DNA from: Saprolegnia diclina VS20
Taxonomy: Eukaryota; Oomycota; Saprolegniomycetes; Saprolegniales; Saprolegniaceae
Reading direction: 5' to 3'
Assembly (NCBI RefSeq): GCF_000281045.1
Contig: NW_008246077.1
Coordinates: forward strand, 44,176 to 108,175
DNA length: 64,000 bases
Below are positions 43,911 to 57,480 of this stretch, one piece after another (position 1 is the first letter of the stretch; each line of letters begins with the position of its first letter). The notes beneath the pieces are model-generated. The model saw nothing but the letters and a program-made list of their open reading frames with translations. It made no database searches and was not told the origin of the DNA. Position numbers and translations under genes: made by a program.

Positions 43911-46900
43911 TTAATGTGCAATCGGTCGCCTTGCGCGCACCGTTTTGCTGCTCTCGCATGAATTTTCTTTCGTGACTTGTTGCCGGTGCTTGTGCCACGC
44001 CTTCTGGATCACGAGGGCTGAGTTGAACTCGAGCGTCAGGTCAAAGCGCTGGAGTGAGGCTAAAGCTAGCTGCACCGAGTGGAGTTCGTGAAAGTGGCGC
44101 AGCGCATGGGCAGCGAGCGCCGTCTGCAGGTGCTTTTCAATCATCGCCGACTCAAAGTTGGTGGCGCCATTGGGCATAGTTCGGTGACAAAGCGCGTAGA
44201 AGATGTCGAGGTAAAACATGTCTCTGGCTGCGTTGCGTCGGACGTCCAAGCTGCGAACGAACTGCACGACGTTGATATGCCGGTCCTGTGCCTATCAAGC
44301 TGCAGTGTGGCACGTCGATTTGAGGTACGTACGTGGCCAGGCAAGCCGAGCGGCGGTGGCAACATGCGCAACAGTGCTGCAAGCTTGTACGACGGAAGGA
44401 AGAGCGATCCTTGGTGCGCAAGCTCGCCCCACGCAGCCGCAAATGCATCGAGGTGATCGTTCGTCGGTTGGTCTTCGAGCTCCGTGTCGCAGCCAGCCAT
44501 GAATTCGTTGAAGCTCTCGAGCACGACCGCAATAAGAATGTTGAGCACGACGTAGTTGCCCAAAATCAAGAGCGAGAAAATGTACACGCGGCCGATTTGC
44601 GGGTAGAGCGGCAGCATGTCGCCCAAGTAGCAATCCCACCTGTCGCCCTAGAGAACGCCGTATGAAAAGCAGAGCATAGCAGTATTCGAACCGTCACGAC
44701 AACGAAGAGCACCAACATGGCGCTGCTGAGCGATTCAAAGTTGCGGCCGGGTCGGAGGCACTCGCCCTCAACGATCTCTCCGAAGAGGTTCATGCCCAGA
44801 ATGGCGTAGACAAAAATGACAAGCACGAGGAGCGACCCGACGTTCAAGAGCGACGGTAAGCACGTCTCAAGCGTGTGCAAAAGTGAGAGCAGCCCGCGCG
44901 AGTTCTAGAGACGGGTCAGTATATATGCTCTGGATAGAAACAGAACGACCTTGAGTAAGCGGTAGGCGCGCACGACGCGAAGCATGCGAAGCACGCCAAC
45001 GTCGATGAACGAGTCCGAGACAGAGACGCAGAGCACGACGAGGTCAAGCCAATGGGCCCGAGTGCGGATGTAGCCGCGCACTCCAAGTGCCATCACCTTG
45101 ACGCTCGCTTCGAGGAGGAAGAACGCCGTGAACGCCCACTGCAGATTGTCGTACGTTGCTTGGTACGATGGCAACGATGGGAAATGGTCAGTTGCCATGA
45201 GCACCACGTTGAGTCCGACGGCCGATATCGTGACGACTAGCAGAATGTCAGCAACACAAACAAGAGGCAGCAACGCCCACCCTCAAAGATCCAGTGTTGA
45301 ATGCAAGCAAACGCTGCATACCGAAAGCTCTTTCGGGCGTGTGGGTTGCTCGGTACGTAGTGCGGCCGCTTCGTAAACAGTTGACGTTGAATGCTGACCT
45401 ACAGTGCGTTATCTTAGCTAATAACTTCGGCAAAGCGGTCGCACCCAACGTTTCTGCTCCTCGGTGAGGAAGATCGTACCCTCGGACGCGGCTTTGATCT
45501 GGTCAAACTTGTAGACGATAACACCGAGGAAGAGCCCCATCATGAAGAAGCCACAGACGACGACAAAGACGAGGAAGAAAAGCGCGTACGATGGCGTATT
45601 GTCGTGGACGAGCGGAAGTCCCGCAAAGCCCATCGATGGCGCGTCGATGACATCGTGCATGGCGGTCGACCAGCCTTGCAACGTCGTGAGCTGCAGCAAG
45701 TACACAATCGCGCTGCCGACCGTGTCGTAGTTGTTCAATGGCGTCACCCAAGCCCGCTGGATGTCAGGATCGCTAAGGCAGGCATTCACGCCCTTTGTAT
45801 AGCGCTAAACGAAGAGGTCAGGTTCAAGCGACGTTACTTGACGTACATCGAGCGGATCGACGCTGTCGCAGTAGGCGAGCTTGCCTGCAAAGAGCTCGAC
45901 GGCCACGAGCGCAAAGATGCAGACAAACACGACGACGACGCCGAGGATGTGCACGACGCACGGTAGCGTCTTTAGAATGGCCGACAAGACGATCTTGATG
46001 CCGTCGTTATGATGCGCGATGCGCAGCGGCCGAAGCGCTCGGAAAGCCCGAAGCGGCTTGGCTGCGCTGAAGCCTTTCGTGACGCTGTGCGTCGCGCCGA
46101 CATTCGTGGAAGCGCACAACGACACGCTAAGCGTCACGAGTGCAAAGGCCGTGACAGCGCAATCCAGAACATTCCAGCCGTCACGCAAGTAGGCGCGCGG
46201 ACCCGTAAACCAAAGTCCTTGCGCAATCACCCGCAGCAAAATCTCAACTGTAAAGAGGAGCGTGCAAGCCGCGTCGCCCTACACCGATGCATGCTACGAT
46301 CTCTGGGCGCTCGAAGAGGCATCTTACCCAGAAAAACAAGGCTGAGTACACGTCGCCGCCGCTTGCACTGCCTTCCATCGCTGCAAGAACACACGACAGA
46401 AGGATGCTCAAGAGCACGATGATGCCAAACGCTCGGTGCAGCGTGAGCCAAGCAATGCGCGCTCGGAACGAACTCGTGGTGGGAAAGCAGCCGAGGGCGT
46501 TCCCGTTCATTAGCGCGCGGTGACGCTCTTGGCGCGACTCAGTGGTTCGTTTCGCTCGGCGCTCGTGTGCTGTCTTGGCTCGCTGTATCGACGGGTGCAA
46601 CGGCTGCAGACCATAGCGCGGGTGCAGCGAAAAAACACTGTCGTCGTTCCCAAACGGACCTTGGACCGCGGAAACGAGCTCGTGCATGACGGTGCAGACG
46701 TCGACTTCGACGTCGGTAAGGCTGAGCCCCTTGGCAGTGTACCGGCCGCGAGAAGCTGCGTGGGGCCGAAGGCGCTCGATTGTCACGAGTCGGCTGCCTA
46801 TGGCCTCAGCGTCGAGAACGTCGCTTGCGTACCCATGCTTCAACAAGAAATCCACAACGTCCGAGCCGAGGACGCAGGCAAAATACCACTTGTGCTCTAT

Positions 46901-49900
46901 GCAGATGTCGCGAACGTCCATTTGGAAGAACAAAATGTCGGCGACCTCGTGGAGGCGCATCGTCGTTGGGTCTGCGCAGCGGCTGCCCCGTCGGACGGCT
47001 GAAAGGACCGCTTCGGCGTCCATGACGCTGGAACGAGAACTGCCGCTGGCTGAGAGCTCACGAGCAACGACGGGCGACGGTGGCTGCCAGCGCTGCAAAA
47101 ACCAGGACCAGAGTGCGGTCAGAAAGCCAAACTCGGCGTTGGCCAGCGTCTCAAAGTACGACCGGTGGTGGGCGTTTTCGTCCGAGTCGAAGTTTTGAAG
47201 CAGAATCGAGAGAAAGACGTTGAGCGAGATGTAAAAGCCAGCGACGAAGGCCGATATGACAAAGAGGACGCCATTGTATGTGCTCGAGTCCATGCAACTG
47301 TAGAGCACGCTGGTCCACTCGTCGCCCGTGAATATCTGAAAGACGGTCAACAGCGCCTTCCAAAGCGTCTGAAACGACGGCAGCGAGTGGCCAAAGAGGT
47401 TCATGCCAATGAGCGCAAAGACGTAGAGCACGAGGCCGAGCAAGATGGCGTAGTAGCAAAGGCCGCGAAAGCTCGTGAGCATCGTCTCCAAAAGCATGCG
47501 GAAGGACAGCAACTGCTTCCCGAGGGCAAAGACGCGCGCGACGCGGACAATGCGGAAGCCGCGAGCGACGCTATCTGGCATCGAGGCGACGCTTGAGAAG
47601 CACAGGTGCAGCATCCTAAGGCATGCGTCACAGATGTGCCCACACGAGTTCAGAAGTGGTACCCAATGACCGTGACAATGCCGTCGAGGAGATTGTACGT
47701 ATCAGCGGCGTAGCCAGCGAGACTTAGTCCGTTGATTTTGACGAGCATTTCGAGGCAAAAGATGCACGCGAGGACGTCAGTCGTTCTACTGAGCGCCAGC
47801 ATCCACACGACATCATTCGTATCCGACATCGTAGTGTTGTTGATTTGAATAACGCGGGGGTCGGCGATCAGTGGCGAGACATCGTCGTTCGGGTTGCGCA
47901 CAAGGAGCACACCCACGTTCACAAATAGTGCCACGTTGATCACCAGCGCGAAGGCGCGGTGGTGCATCACCGCGAGGGCCACTCTCTTTATCGTACCATC
48001 GGCCTTGGACGCAGCCGCCTTCGGCGCGCTTGCGGCGCCTGCGGGCAGGTGCACCCCTGCACCGTGAAACCCCATGCGCCTCAGTACCCGTTTGAAACCA
48101 TCGACATTCACCATGCCTACGAAATGCAATGGTCGATATATGCATCAGAAGCGCGGACCTTGAAGCGTGTCGTCCTCGGCTCGAAAGAGCTCCAGGAGGT
48201 TTGTCCCATGCACCTCGCACGCGTGGCACTCGAGGAGCACTTTTTGTTCGAGGAGCTCCATTTGCCGCGACGGAGCGTCCGCAAAGCGAATGAATTCGGC
48301 CAAGTCGACATGGCCGCTGTTGTCCAAGTCCAAGTACGCGTGGAGCGCTACGACTGTCGCGTAGTCTACAGCAATGCCGATGCGCGCTTCGATTGCCTGC
48401 ACCGCTCGCATTTGCACGCGTCTCATCGCTGGAATGTCTACCTGAAAGCCGCTCTGAAGCTCCGCGAGGCTCAAACGACCGTTCTGGTCCTTGTCGAAAA
48501 ATCGAAAGAGCGAGTGGGTGTGCAAGCCCGCGACCTTGGCGCGCTGGAGGAAGCGTCGCAGCGTGTTCATCGTCTCGTTGACATGACTGGATCCACACGC
48601 TTTCGTTACTCAATGGAGACAACACGCGTGGCGCACCTCGACTGCGAAAAGAACGTGGCAAACGCCATGTAGTTGACGTGACCGTTCTCATCTTGAAAGC
48701 GCGAGAGCAAAAGGTGGAGCTCCATGTGCGACAGCGTCGTTGCCGGCAGCGCCGTGGGGAAGCGAATGACGTCCATCACCGATGGGGCCCGACGCGTCTG
48801 CTTTGCAGCGAGCGATTTCTTTTTGAGTTTGAGCTACGCTCGTGAGTGAGAAATGCGAATCTCGTATGTGCGCACCTGAGCCGTCACGAGTGCTCGCTGA
48901 ATGTGCTTGAGTTTGCGGGCGTACGCGTCGTGGATGACAGCGATGACGAGGTTGACGACAAAGTAGCTCCCCACCGGAATCAACAGCACAAAATAGAGTG
49001 CCGCAATGCCCGACTAGTCGAAAGGTTGTTGAGCGATCGTTCGTACACATTACCGCAACGCACCTTGGCTTCCACGAGAGCGAAGAGCGTCTGCCCCCAG
49101 TTGGAGAACGAGACGACCTCAATCACGGTCAATAGCGCGAGCCCAAAGTGGTCGAACGAGGTGTAGCCGTCGTTGAGGTCCTTGTAGAGCGTCGTCGTAT
49201 TCAAGGCATACACCGAGCACGCTCCATTGCCAGGACACGGACGCGCGCCGCAGCGCGGGCCACTGCCGTCCACATACTCGTTGTCGCATTGCTGGTGAAG
49301 TGCGCCTCGGAAGAGATTGATGCCTGCGATTGCAAAGATGGCGAGCACAACGAGCATGAGGTGACCAACATGCACCAGAAGCTGCATGGCCTCAAAGAGC
49401 GACTGGACGAGCGTCTGGAGGCCGCGCGAGAACGTGATCCCGCGAAGCACCTTGAGAATGCGCAAGAGGCGGAAGAGTCCGAGGTTGGGCACCTGCGACG
49501 CACTCTGCGTCGCCAAGAGTATCGTGAGCCAGCCCAGGAGCACGAGGAGCAGGTCCACAATGTTCCAGCGACTTTGAAGGTACGACTGAGGTCCGTCGAG
49601 CACGCCGACCGCGAGCATCTTGACACAGACCTCGAGCGTAAACACCGCGTTGAAGCCGACGTCGAGCCAGGCAAGCACCTACCAAGACGAAAGCATTGTC
49701 GCTATGCGTAGCCACCATAAGAGCGCACCGTGGTGAGGGTCGATGATGACGCGTCCGCGGTCATCGACGACGACGTGTCGACGCCCAGCACAATCGTGTT
49801 GAGTACGATTGCCACGAGAATACAGCGGTGAAAGGCCTCGGAGAAGTAGAGCTCGATGCAGAGCCGCCGAAGCCGCGATTTTTTGGACAACCCGGCGACC

Positions 49901-50079
49901 GTGGCTGGGAGCCGGAGCGCAATGGACGTGTGCTTGGCGCCATCTTCGCTCGTATCGCCTTCGCCGTGGTGGTGGGTGAGGGCCGAGATGTTGTCGGTTG
50001 TCGCCCTCGCCGGCGCTACGACCGCGACCTTGGGCCGTGCAGTGATCGAAGCCATGGCGCCCGCCCGCGACGGTTCCAT
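43911..50079 (-). CDS. Four-domain voltage-gated cation channel with EF-hand and DEP-like linkers
   Basis: About fourteen exons on the minus strand encode four six-helix repeats like those of CaV/NaV/NALCN channels. S4 segments are LFRLLRILKVLRG (I), GFRIVRVARVF (II), AFRALRPLRIAHH (III) and LRMLRVVRAYRLLK (IV). Pore segments are VSFSNWGQ, FTGDEWTS, TTLQGWST and VTGDRWDC, so the residues two before Trp are Ser, Asp, Gln and Asp, not the CaV EEEE. The I-II linker (about 48100-48800) carries canonical EF-hand loops DKDQNGRLSLAE and DLDNSGHVDLAE plus degenerate ones. The II-III linker (about 46700-47000) carries a DEP-like segment with VLGSDVVDFLLKHG. The C-terminus has an IQ-type ALVIQKAWHKHRQQ. 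Ion selectivity cannot be predicted safely. Confidence 0.85.
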
Positions 50080-50211
50080 CGTATCTTTTTGTTTGGTCGT
50101 TATCGATTATCCCACTCGTTGTATCTTTGACGTTTACCGTGTCCTCCAAGCGAGCTAAACTCCACTCAAACTCAACGCTGGCATGCCACATATGACGAGT
50201 GCTATATTGGT

Positions 50212-51261
50212 TTAAAACACCGTGATGAGCACAAAGCAGCTGTAGACCATGGCCGTCGGGTATGCGATGAGGAAGCGCTGGTCGTGCATGTGCAGCGCCT
50301 TCTCGAAGAAGCGCGTCGCTGTCTGCGTGCTCCACGCAACGCTGAGGAACGCGAGCGCGAGGCCAATGTAGTTGAGGCTCCTACATATTGAGGCACGTTA
50401 GATCGCTCACTCATATGCACTCTGCGACCGACTTGACGGAGACGACAATGTTGACGGCTGCAAGCAGGATGATCGGCAGCAAGCAGTAGCCAAGCACGGA
50501 GCAGACACGGTAAATATCGATCGTGCGCGTCGGTGACAGGAGGTTCATGATCGCCCACATAAAGACCCAGCCAAAGACGCCAAAGCCGTAGATGTACCCG
50601 AAATGGATCTTCCCGCTCTACCGATCGCATGAGCCACGATCGAACCTGTCTAGGAGCGACGTACCAGCAGCAAGCACGTGCCAAAGACAAAGCAAAACAC
50701 GAGCGGGCCCGCGAGGTCCGTGTCGTCGAGGATATGCTCCGTGATCTCTTTGGTCGGCAACAGCACTGACTGCGTCTTCATCCAGATATGCCCAAAGTTG
50801 ACGCCAAGCTCTACAGGCAACAAAACAACGATCACGCCGGGGAACACAGAGCGCAGCTCACAACCTTCAAGGAGCGGTGGCTCGTTCTCGTAGTCTTCGT
50901 CGTCGCGGCTGCCATACCGGCCCGAAGGCGGCGGCCCGTCACCCATGCGGCCCATCGAGCCAGTCAAGTCGCTCGTCGGCGCGCTATCGCCACCCGTGAA
51001 CCAAGGGGCATTTCCCCCTTGGTTTTGCGGCGGCGGCTGGTGGTACGTGGGTTGGTTGTACGCGGGCTGCTGCGGGTAGCCCGGCTGGCTGTAGTCTTGG
51101 TTGTACTGCTGGCCGTAGCCACCTTGCTGGCCGTAGCTGCCTTGCTGCTCGTAGCTGCCTTGGTTGCTGTTGCCGTACTGGGACTGGCTGTTATCGTACT
51201 GGGACTGGCTGTTGCCGTAGCCGTACTGAGGCTGGCCAAAGCCAGGTTGCTGCGTGTGCAT
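50212..51261 (-). CDS. YIPF5: Yip1-family Golgi membrane protein (YIPF5-like)
   Basis: This encodes a five-helix Yip1-domain protein of about 320 residues that acts in ER-Golgi vesicle traffic with Rab GTPases. Three exons are read on the minus strand: 51261-50665, 50617-50421 and 50380-50212. The membrane domain contains DLAGPLVFCFVFGTCLLL, SGKIHFGYIYGFGVFGWVF, VCSVLGYCLLPIILLA and LIAYPTAMVYSCFVLITVF, all close to YIPF5. The first 90 residues are built of Gln, Tyr, Gly, Ser and Asn repeats (QSQYGNS, GSYGQQG), a prion-like low-complexity tail that is cytosolic in this family. The start at 51261 opens that tail. The second intron uses a gtgcat donor that alone keeps frame. Confidence 0.88.
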
Positions 51262-53091
51262 CGCGTCGGCGTCTCCGGCGATTCGGAGCCCCCTCTTATC
51301 CGGATGTCCGCATACCATGCAAGGCTATCCGGACGACTTTTGCGGACGCTGACGTGGCGTTGCGATGGATTAACGCTCGTCAGCTTGGGCGCAGTTCATA
51401 AGGCTGCAGTATGCACTAGGTCTATTCATTGCTACCTCACCTTCGCCACGCACCGCTGGGGGACGCAGGACGGACTGAACAAACTCTTTCAACCTCTTCA
51501 GTGAAGCCACCTCTAAGAGAGCAGGGCAAGTTGATCTTGGCGTCACGAGCACCAACATTAGTAGCCCAAGTTCAGAGTCCGACGGTCTGCTGTCGGCCCG
51601 ATTGCCTTCCTCGCCGCATTGCACGCGGTGCTACACTGTCAGTGGTGCAGTGTCTCTGCCGCACGCATGCAGGTTCATTGCCCTTGGTTGCAGGGTTAAT
51701 CACACAAATGCGTGCGGTAGGTTTCCGCGATGCGAGGCGTGTGCTAACGTCCATCGCAGCAGTCTGCAACGACGTCGTTACGCAGCATTAGGCATAGCCT
51801 CGTCGCGCGCGGGACCTCTGCGGCATGCGTGCTCCGCAGGCGCACTCGTGCGCGTGCCTGGCCCGGCCGCGCTCCTTCCGTGACTACCTCGTAGCTCACT
51901 GCATGCGATGGGTCATCGCATTTCGAGCTCTCATCGCCATTGTCAACACCTCGAAGTCGAGCGACGCCATGCATAGAGCGCTTGCAGCAATTGGCTCTTG
52001 CTGACACCGTTGTAGGATCGCGCTCGGTGCGTCATCGTACAAATAGCTTCTCTGTGACGGCAGATGTCCCAGTGCACAGCGGCGCGACTTGAAGTCCGAG
52101 AGCGACCTGCACTCCTCTGGCTACTCGCGTGGACGACACCAGCAATTGTTATAACACAAAGACCATGATGTTAAGACCAAGCTCAGATTCGACTCGATGG
52201 AAGAAGCCTCGAAGAAAAAGAAAGTAGACGCCGCGGAAACTCATACCAAGCAGACAGTATGGGAATACGAATAAGAAACAGTGCAATAGGTCGGCGTGGG
52301 AGGATGCAACTGCGCGGCGCAAGCATCTGTCGGGGTGTATATATATCAACCGTTGCCGCGACCGGACCACAAGAAGGCGTGAAAGATATGTATGGTGTTA
52401 TAACAGCCGTTTTGCGTGCAAACGTGCCAGACGCGGGAGGAAACCCGGGACCATAACACTTGAAGGTGCCAACTGCATGGGTGATGAAGAGCCTTCACGT
52501 CATATCACGTTGAAGAAGCTTCAAACGGTGCTTCTTGCTTTGCGAAGAAGGAGAACAAGGCTAGTGAGTTTCTCCCGCGTAGACAGGAGCTCTAACTACA
52601 TCACAAGCCGAATACGACGTGGTCGCCCGCATTCGTCACCCGTCATCACTTGCGTACCGGTACACGACCCAAGTGAAAACCCTTTAAGTCGTTTGAGTAA
52701 ACAGGCTCGGAAGGACGGCTGTGCGACCAGACGCAAGTCTCTCGAACTTGACGCGAGAAGCCTCGGTTCTTTGAATTTTGTTTTACGCCGCCATGTCCAC
52801 GTCGACAATGGGTCTCTTCTTTTGCGGGGGCGAAACATTGGAGCAACCATGACGCTCCTCTGCTTGCTGCTATTACACGGGGCACTAATACACACGCCGC
52901 AGACATACAGAGACCAAGTCATCTCGTGTGTCTCGCGCGTATAAATTTCGGGCTCCGATTTTCTGGTGCGAAAATCCTGTCGGAATTAATTATGCACCGT
53001 CCCACTCTGGCCAGCGTTGAAGTTGGCGCCAGCAGCTTGGGCCGTAACGACGCGCCAAGGTCCATTTTCATTTTTCCTTTGCCAACGCAAG
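51262..53091. other. Long intergenic stretch, nothing recognised
   Basis: About 1.8 kb without a supported gene. Short frames exist on both strands but none has a recognisable domain or intron pattern. The string gttataacac occurs near 52149 with a related gtgttataac near 52390, too little to define terminal repeats. It could hold decayed mobile DNA. Confidence 0.4.
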
Positions 53092-53457
53092 ATGGTCATC
53101 TACTACACCAAGCACAACAACACGGTCATGGAGAAGCTCGGCTTCCGCTCCAAGACCTTCGCCATGGACGTCAACGCCGCGAAAGGCTCGTTCACGTGCA
53201 TGAACACCAACACGACGTTCGCGATCGACGCCATCGTGGACGCGCAGTGGACCAACGACAAGCACCTGACGCTGCGCGTGCAGCACCACGGCTCCGTCAT
53301 CAAGCAGCAGCTCATCTTTGAGAACCACGCCGACCTGCACATGTTCCTCTCCGAGCTCGGCGTCCACGACGCGGCGCAAAAGCGAGTCAGCGACCGAGGC
53401 TCCTTTTCCAACGCGACCTTGCCACCGACGCAAAAGCCCTTCCGCCGCAGCATTTAG
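53092..53457 (+). CDS. Small PH-like orphan protein, 121 residues
   Basis: A single exon starts at ATG 53092 (MVIYYTKHNNTVMEKLG). Residues 1-93 alternate short hydrophobic strands and end in an amphipathic helix (HADLHMFLSELGV), the pattern of a lone pleckstrin-homology-like fold, with repeated strand starts at KTFAMDV, GSFTCMN, TFAIDAIVDAQW, HLTLRVQHH and KQQLIFEN. The last 25 residues are basic and Ser/Pro-rich. No PH-family signature residue is decisive, so the fold is inferred. Composition and codon use look like those of neighbouring genes, which supports it being real. Confidence 0.5.
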   Translation: MVIYYTKHNNTVMEKLGFRSKTFAMDVNAAKGSFTCMNTNTTFAIDAIVDAQWTNDKHLTLRVQHHGSVIKQQLIFENHADLHMFLSELGVHDAAQKRVSDRGSFSNATLPPTQKPFRRSI

Positions 53458-54219
53458 ACACTAATCTACCTCGTATTTATCCTCTCAAATATATATTTCT
53501 TGGCGCTAGTCCACGTCAGGCAGCGTTGCATTGACCTTAGCCTTCGGTGCCAATTCCCTTCAGGGCGAAAACGCAACACGTGCTACGTGATGTCCACGTA
53601 CCCCTGTTACAAGCGGAGCGTCTACGAGCCGGGGGAATCTTGAGGACTTGCGCGTGGTCAAGCGTACGTACTACGTGTCGTGCCGAGAGTTGCTCCAACT
53701 CAAGTGGCGTCCGCCTCGATCCGCCAGCATCCCTTTTTGGATCAGAGGTATCGGTTTGGTCGATGAGAAGGATGCATCTGACTCCTTGATGGAGCATGGA
53801 GCAAGACGCAAAGCCATGCGCGTTCTGTCTGTCGTGGGACGTCACGGGATACCTACACCGAGCGTGTTTCGTGTAATATCACACTCGACGTATCGATCGC
53901 ACACATACACCATACAGGCGCAGGAGCTGCCAATGCCTGCGCATCTATTAGTGGGTATGGCGCGTCGGCGTTGCGTGCCGCGACACCGAATATCAAGGTA
54001 CCGGATAGATATCCATATCTAGCCCACGCTATCTAGCCCACGCTATGCTCGACCCGTGCCACGCCGCGGCGTCGACGGATCAGAGCACGCGACAGCCCCG
54101 CAAGACACTGAAATTCATGAAGTGCAATTTTCGCGATCTTTGGCCTCGAGACCCAGCCAATCACTGCATCGCACATGGATTTTACGTGGTCATGATTGGT
54201 GGCCGAGATTGCGATTGGC
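53458..54219. other. Intergenic stretch with a 14-bp tandem duplication
   Basis: No gene is supported. The 14-mer tatctagcccacgc occurs twice head to tail at 54016-54029 and 54030-54043, followed by a partial third start. Nothing else is recognised. Confidence 0.45.
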
Positions 54220-54703
54220 ATGCTGCGCTGCTTTGTGGTCGCGGCGATGGGCGTGACGACGTCGGCGTCGATGGCCGACCGCTTCTATGGCTTCCGTTAC
54301 GAGGTACTCTGTCGGATACGAAGGGGCGTGACCCCTTATTGAGCCCAGATTCCCGGCAGCGGCGAGGATACGATTGCGCTTGTCACGGCTCAGGCACAGC
54401 AGCACGCGTGCTTTGGCTGGGTGCAGCCAACGCCACAGGTATGACGCGTACACGACTTGTGCCTCGCTGAATGGAAAGGCGTAGGCCGCGGTCGTGGGCG
54501 AAGTGCGGTGCAGTGCAACCCATGGCCCACGCGTGCACGCCTGGATGGAGGCGACGTGGCACGACGTGCGCGTCCGCGTCTATCCCTCGACAAAGATCCG
54601 CTTCCACTTCAGCTACTTCCGCCGGCTCGAGACGACGCGCGATACGTGCTTTGTGTCGCCGCCCCACGCATGCACTGCCGACCCTCGTCATGACGAGCTG
54701 TAG
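54220..54703 (+). CDS. Acylphosphatase-like protein with altered catalytic loop
   Basis: Three exons are read: 54220-54303, 54367-54438 and 54485-54703, giving about 124 residues. The N-terminus MLRCFVVAAMGVTTSASMA looks like a signal or targeting peptide. The segments FRYEV, QAQQHACFGWVQPTPQ and AAVVGEVRCSA follow the order of acylphosphatases, where GWV follows the VxGxVQGVxFR loop. An alternative donor 24 nt downstream keeps frame and adds VLCRIRRG, which restores the expected loop length but still lacks the GVxFR signature and its catalytic Arg. The C-terminal part (DVRVRVYPSTKIRFHFSYF) extends past the usual fold. It may be inactive, or only distantly related. Confidence 0.45.
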
Positions 54704-54758
54704 TATATACTTTATGACAAGACGTAAAACACCAAAGACTACGATATCTAGCCTGTCT

Positions 54759-57349
<2,591 letters not shown>

Positions 57350-57480
57350 GGCAGCGATGTAAAAATACCCCCGGCAGTTGCGTCCAAAAAGTATCTTTCT
57401 CGCAACATGATTGGTGGAAATGTTGAGGCCAAGTGGCGCATCACCTGCGCGCTGTATGGTGTGGAAATGTATTTTAACCA

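Noticed and set aside
51103-51504. Plus-strand frame opposite the YIPF5-like gene
   Set aside because: Its Val/Ala/Leu repeats are the mirror of the Gln-rich repeats on the minus strand.
52477-52944. Plus-strand open frame of 155 codons
   Set aside because: Composition is unlike neighbouring genes, no domain is seen and no intron joins make sense.
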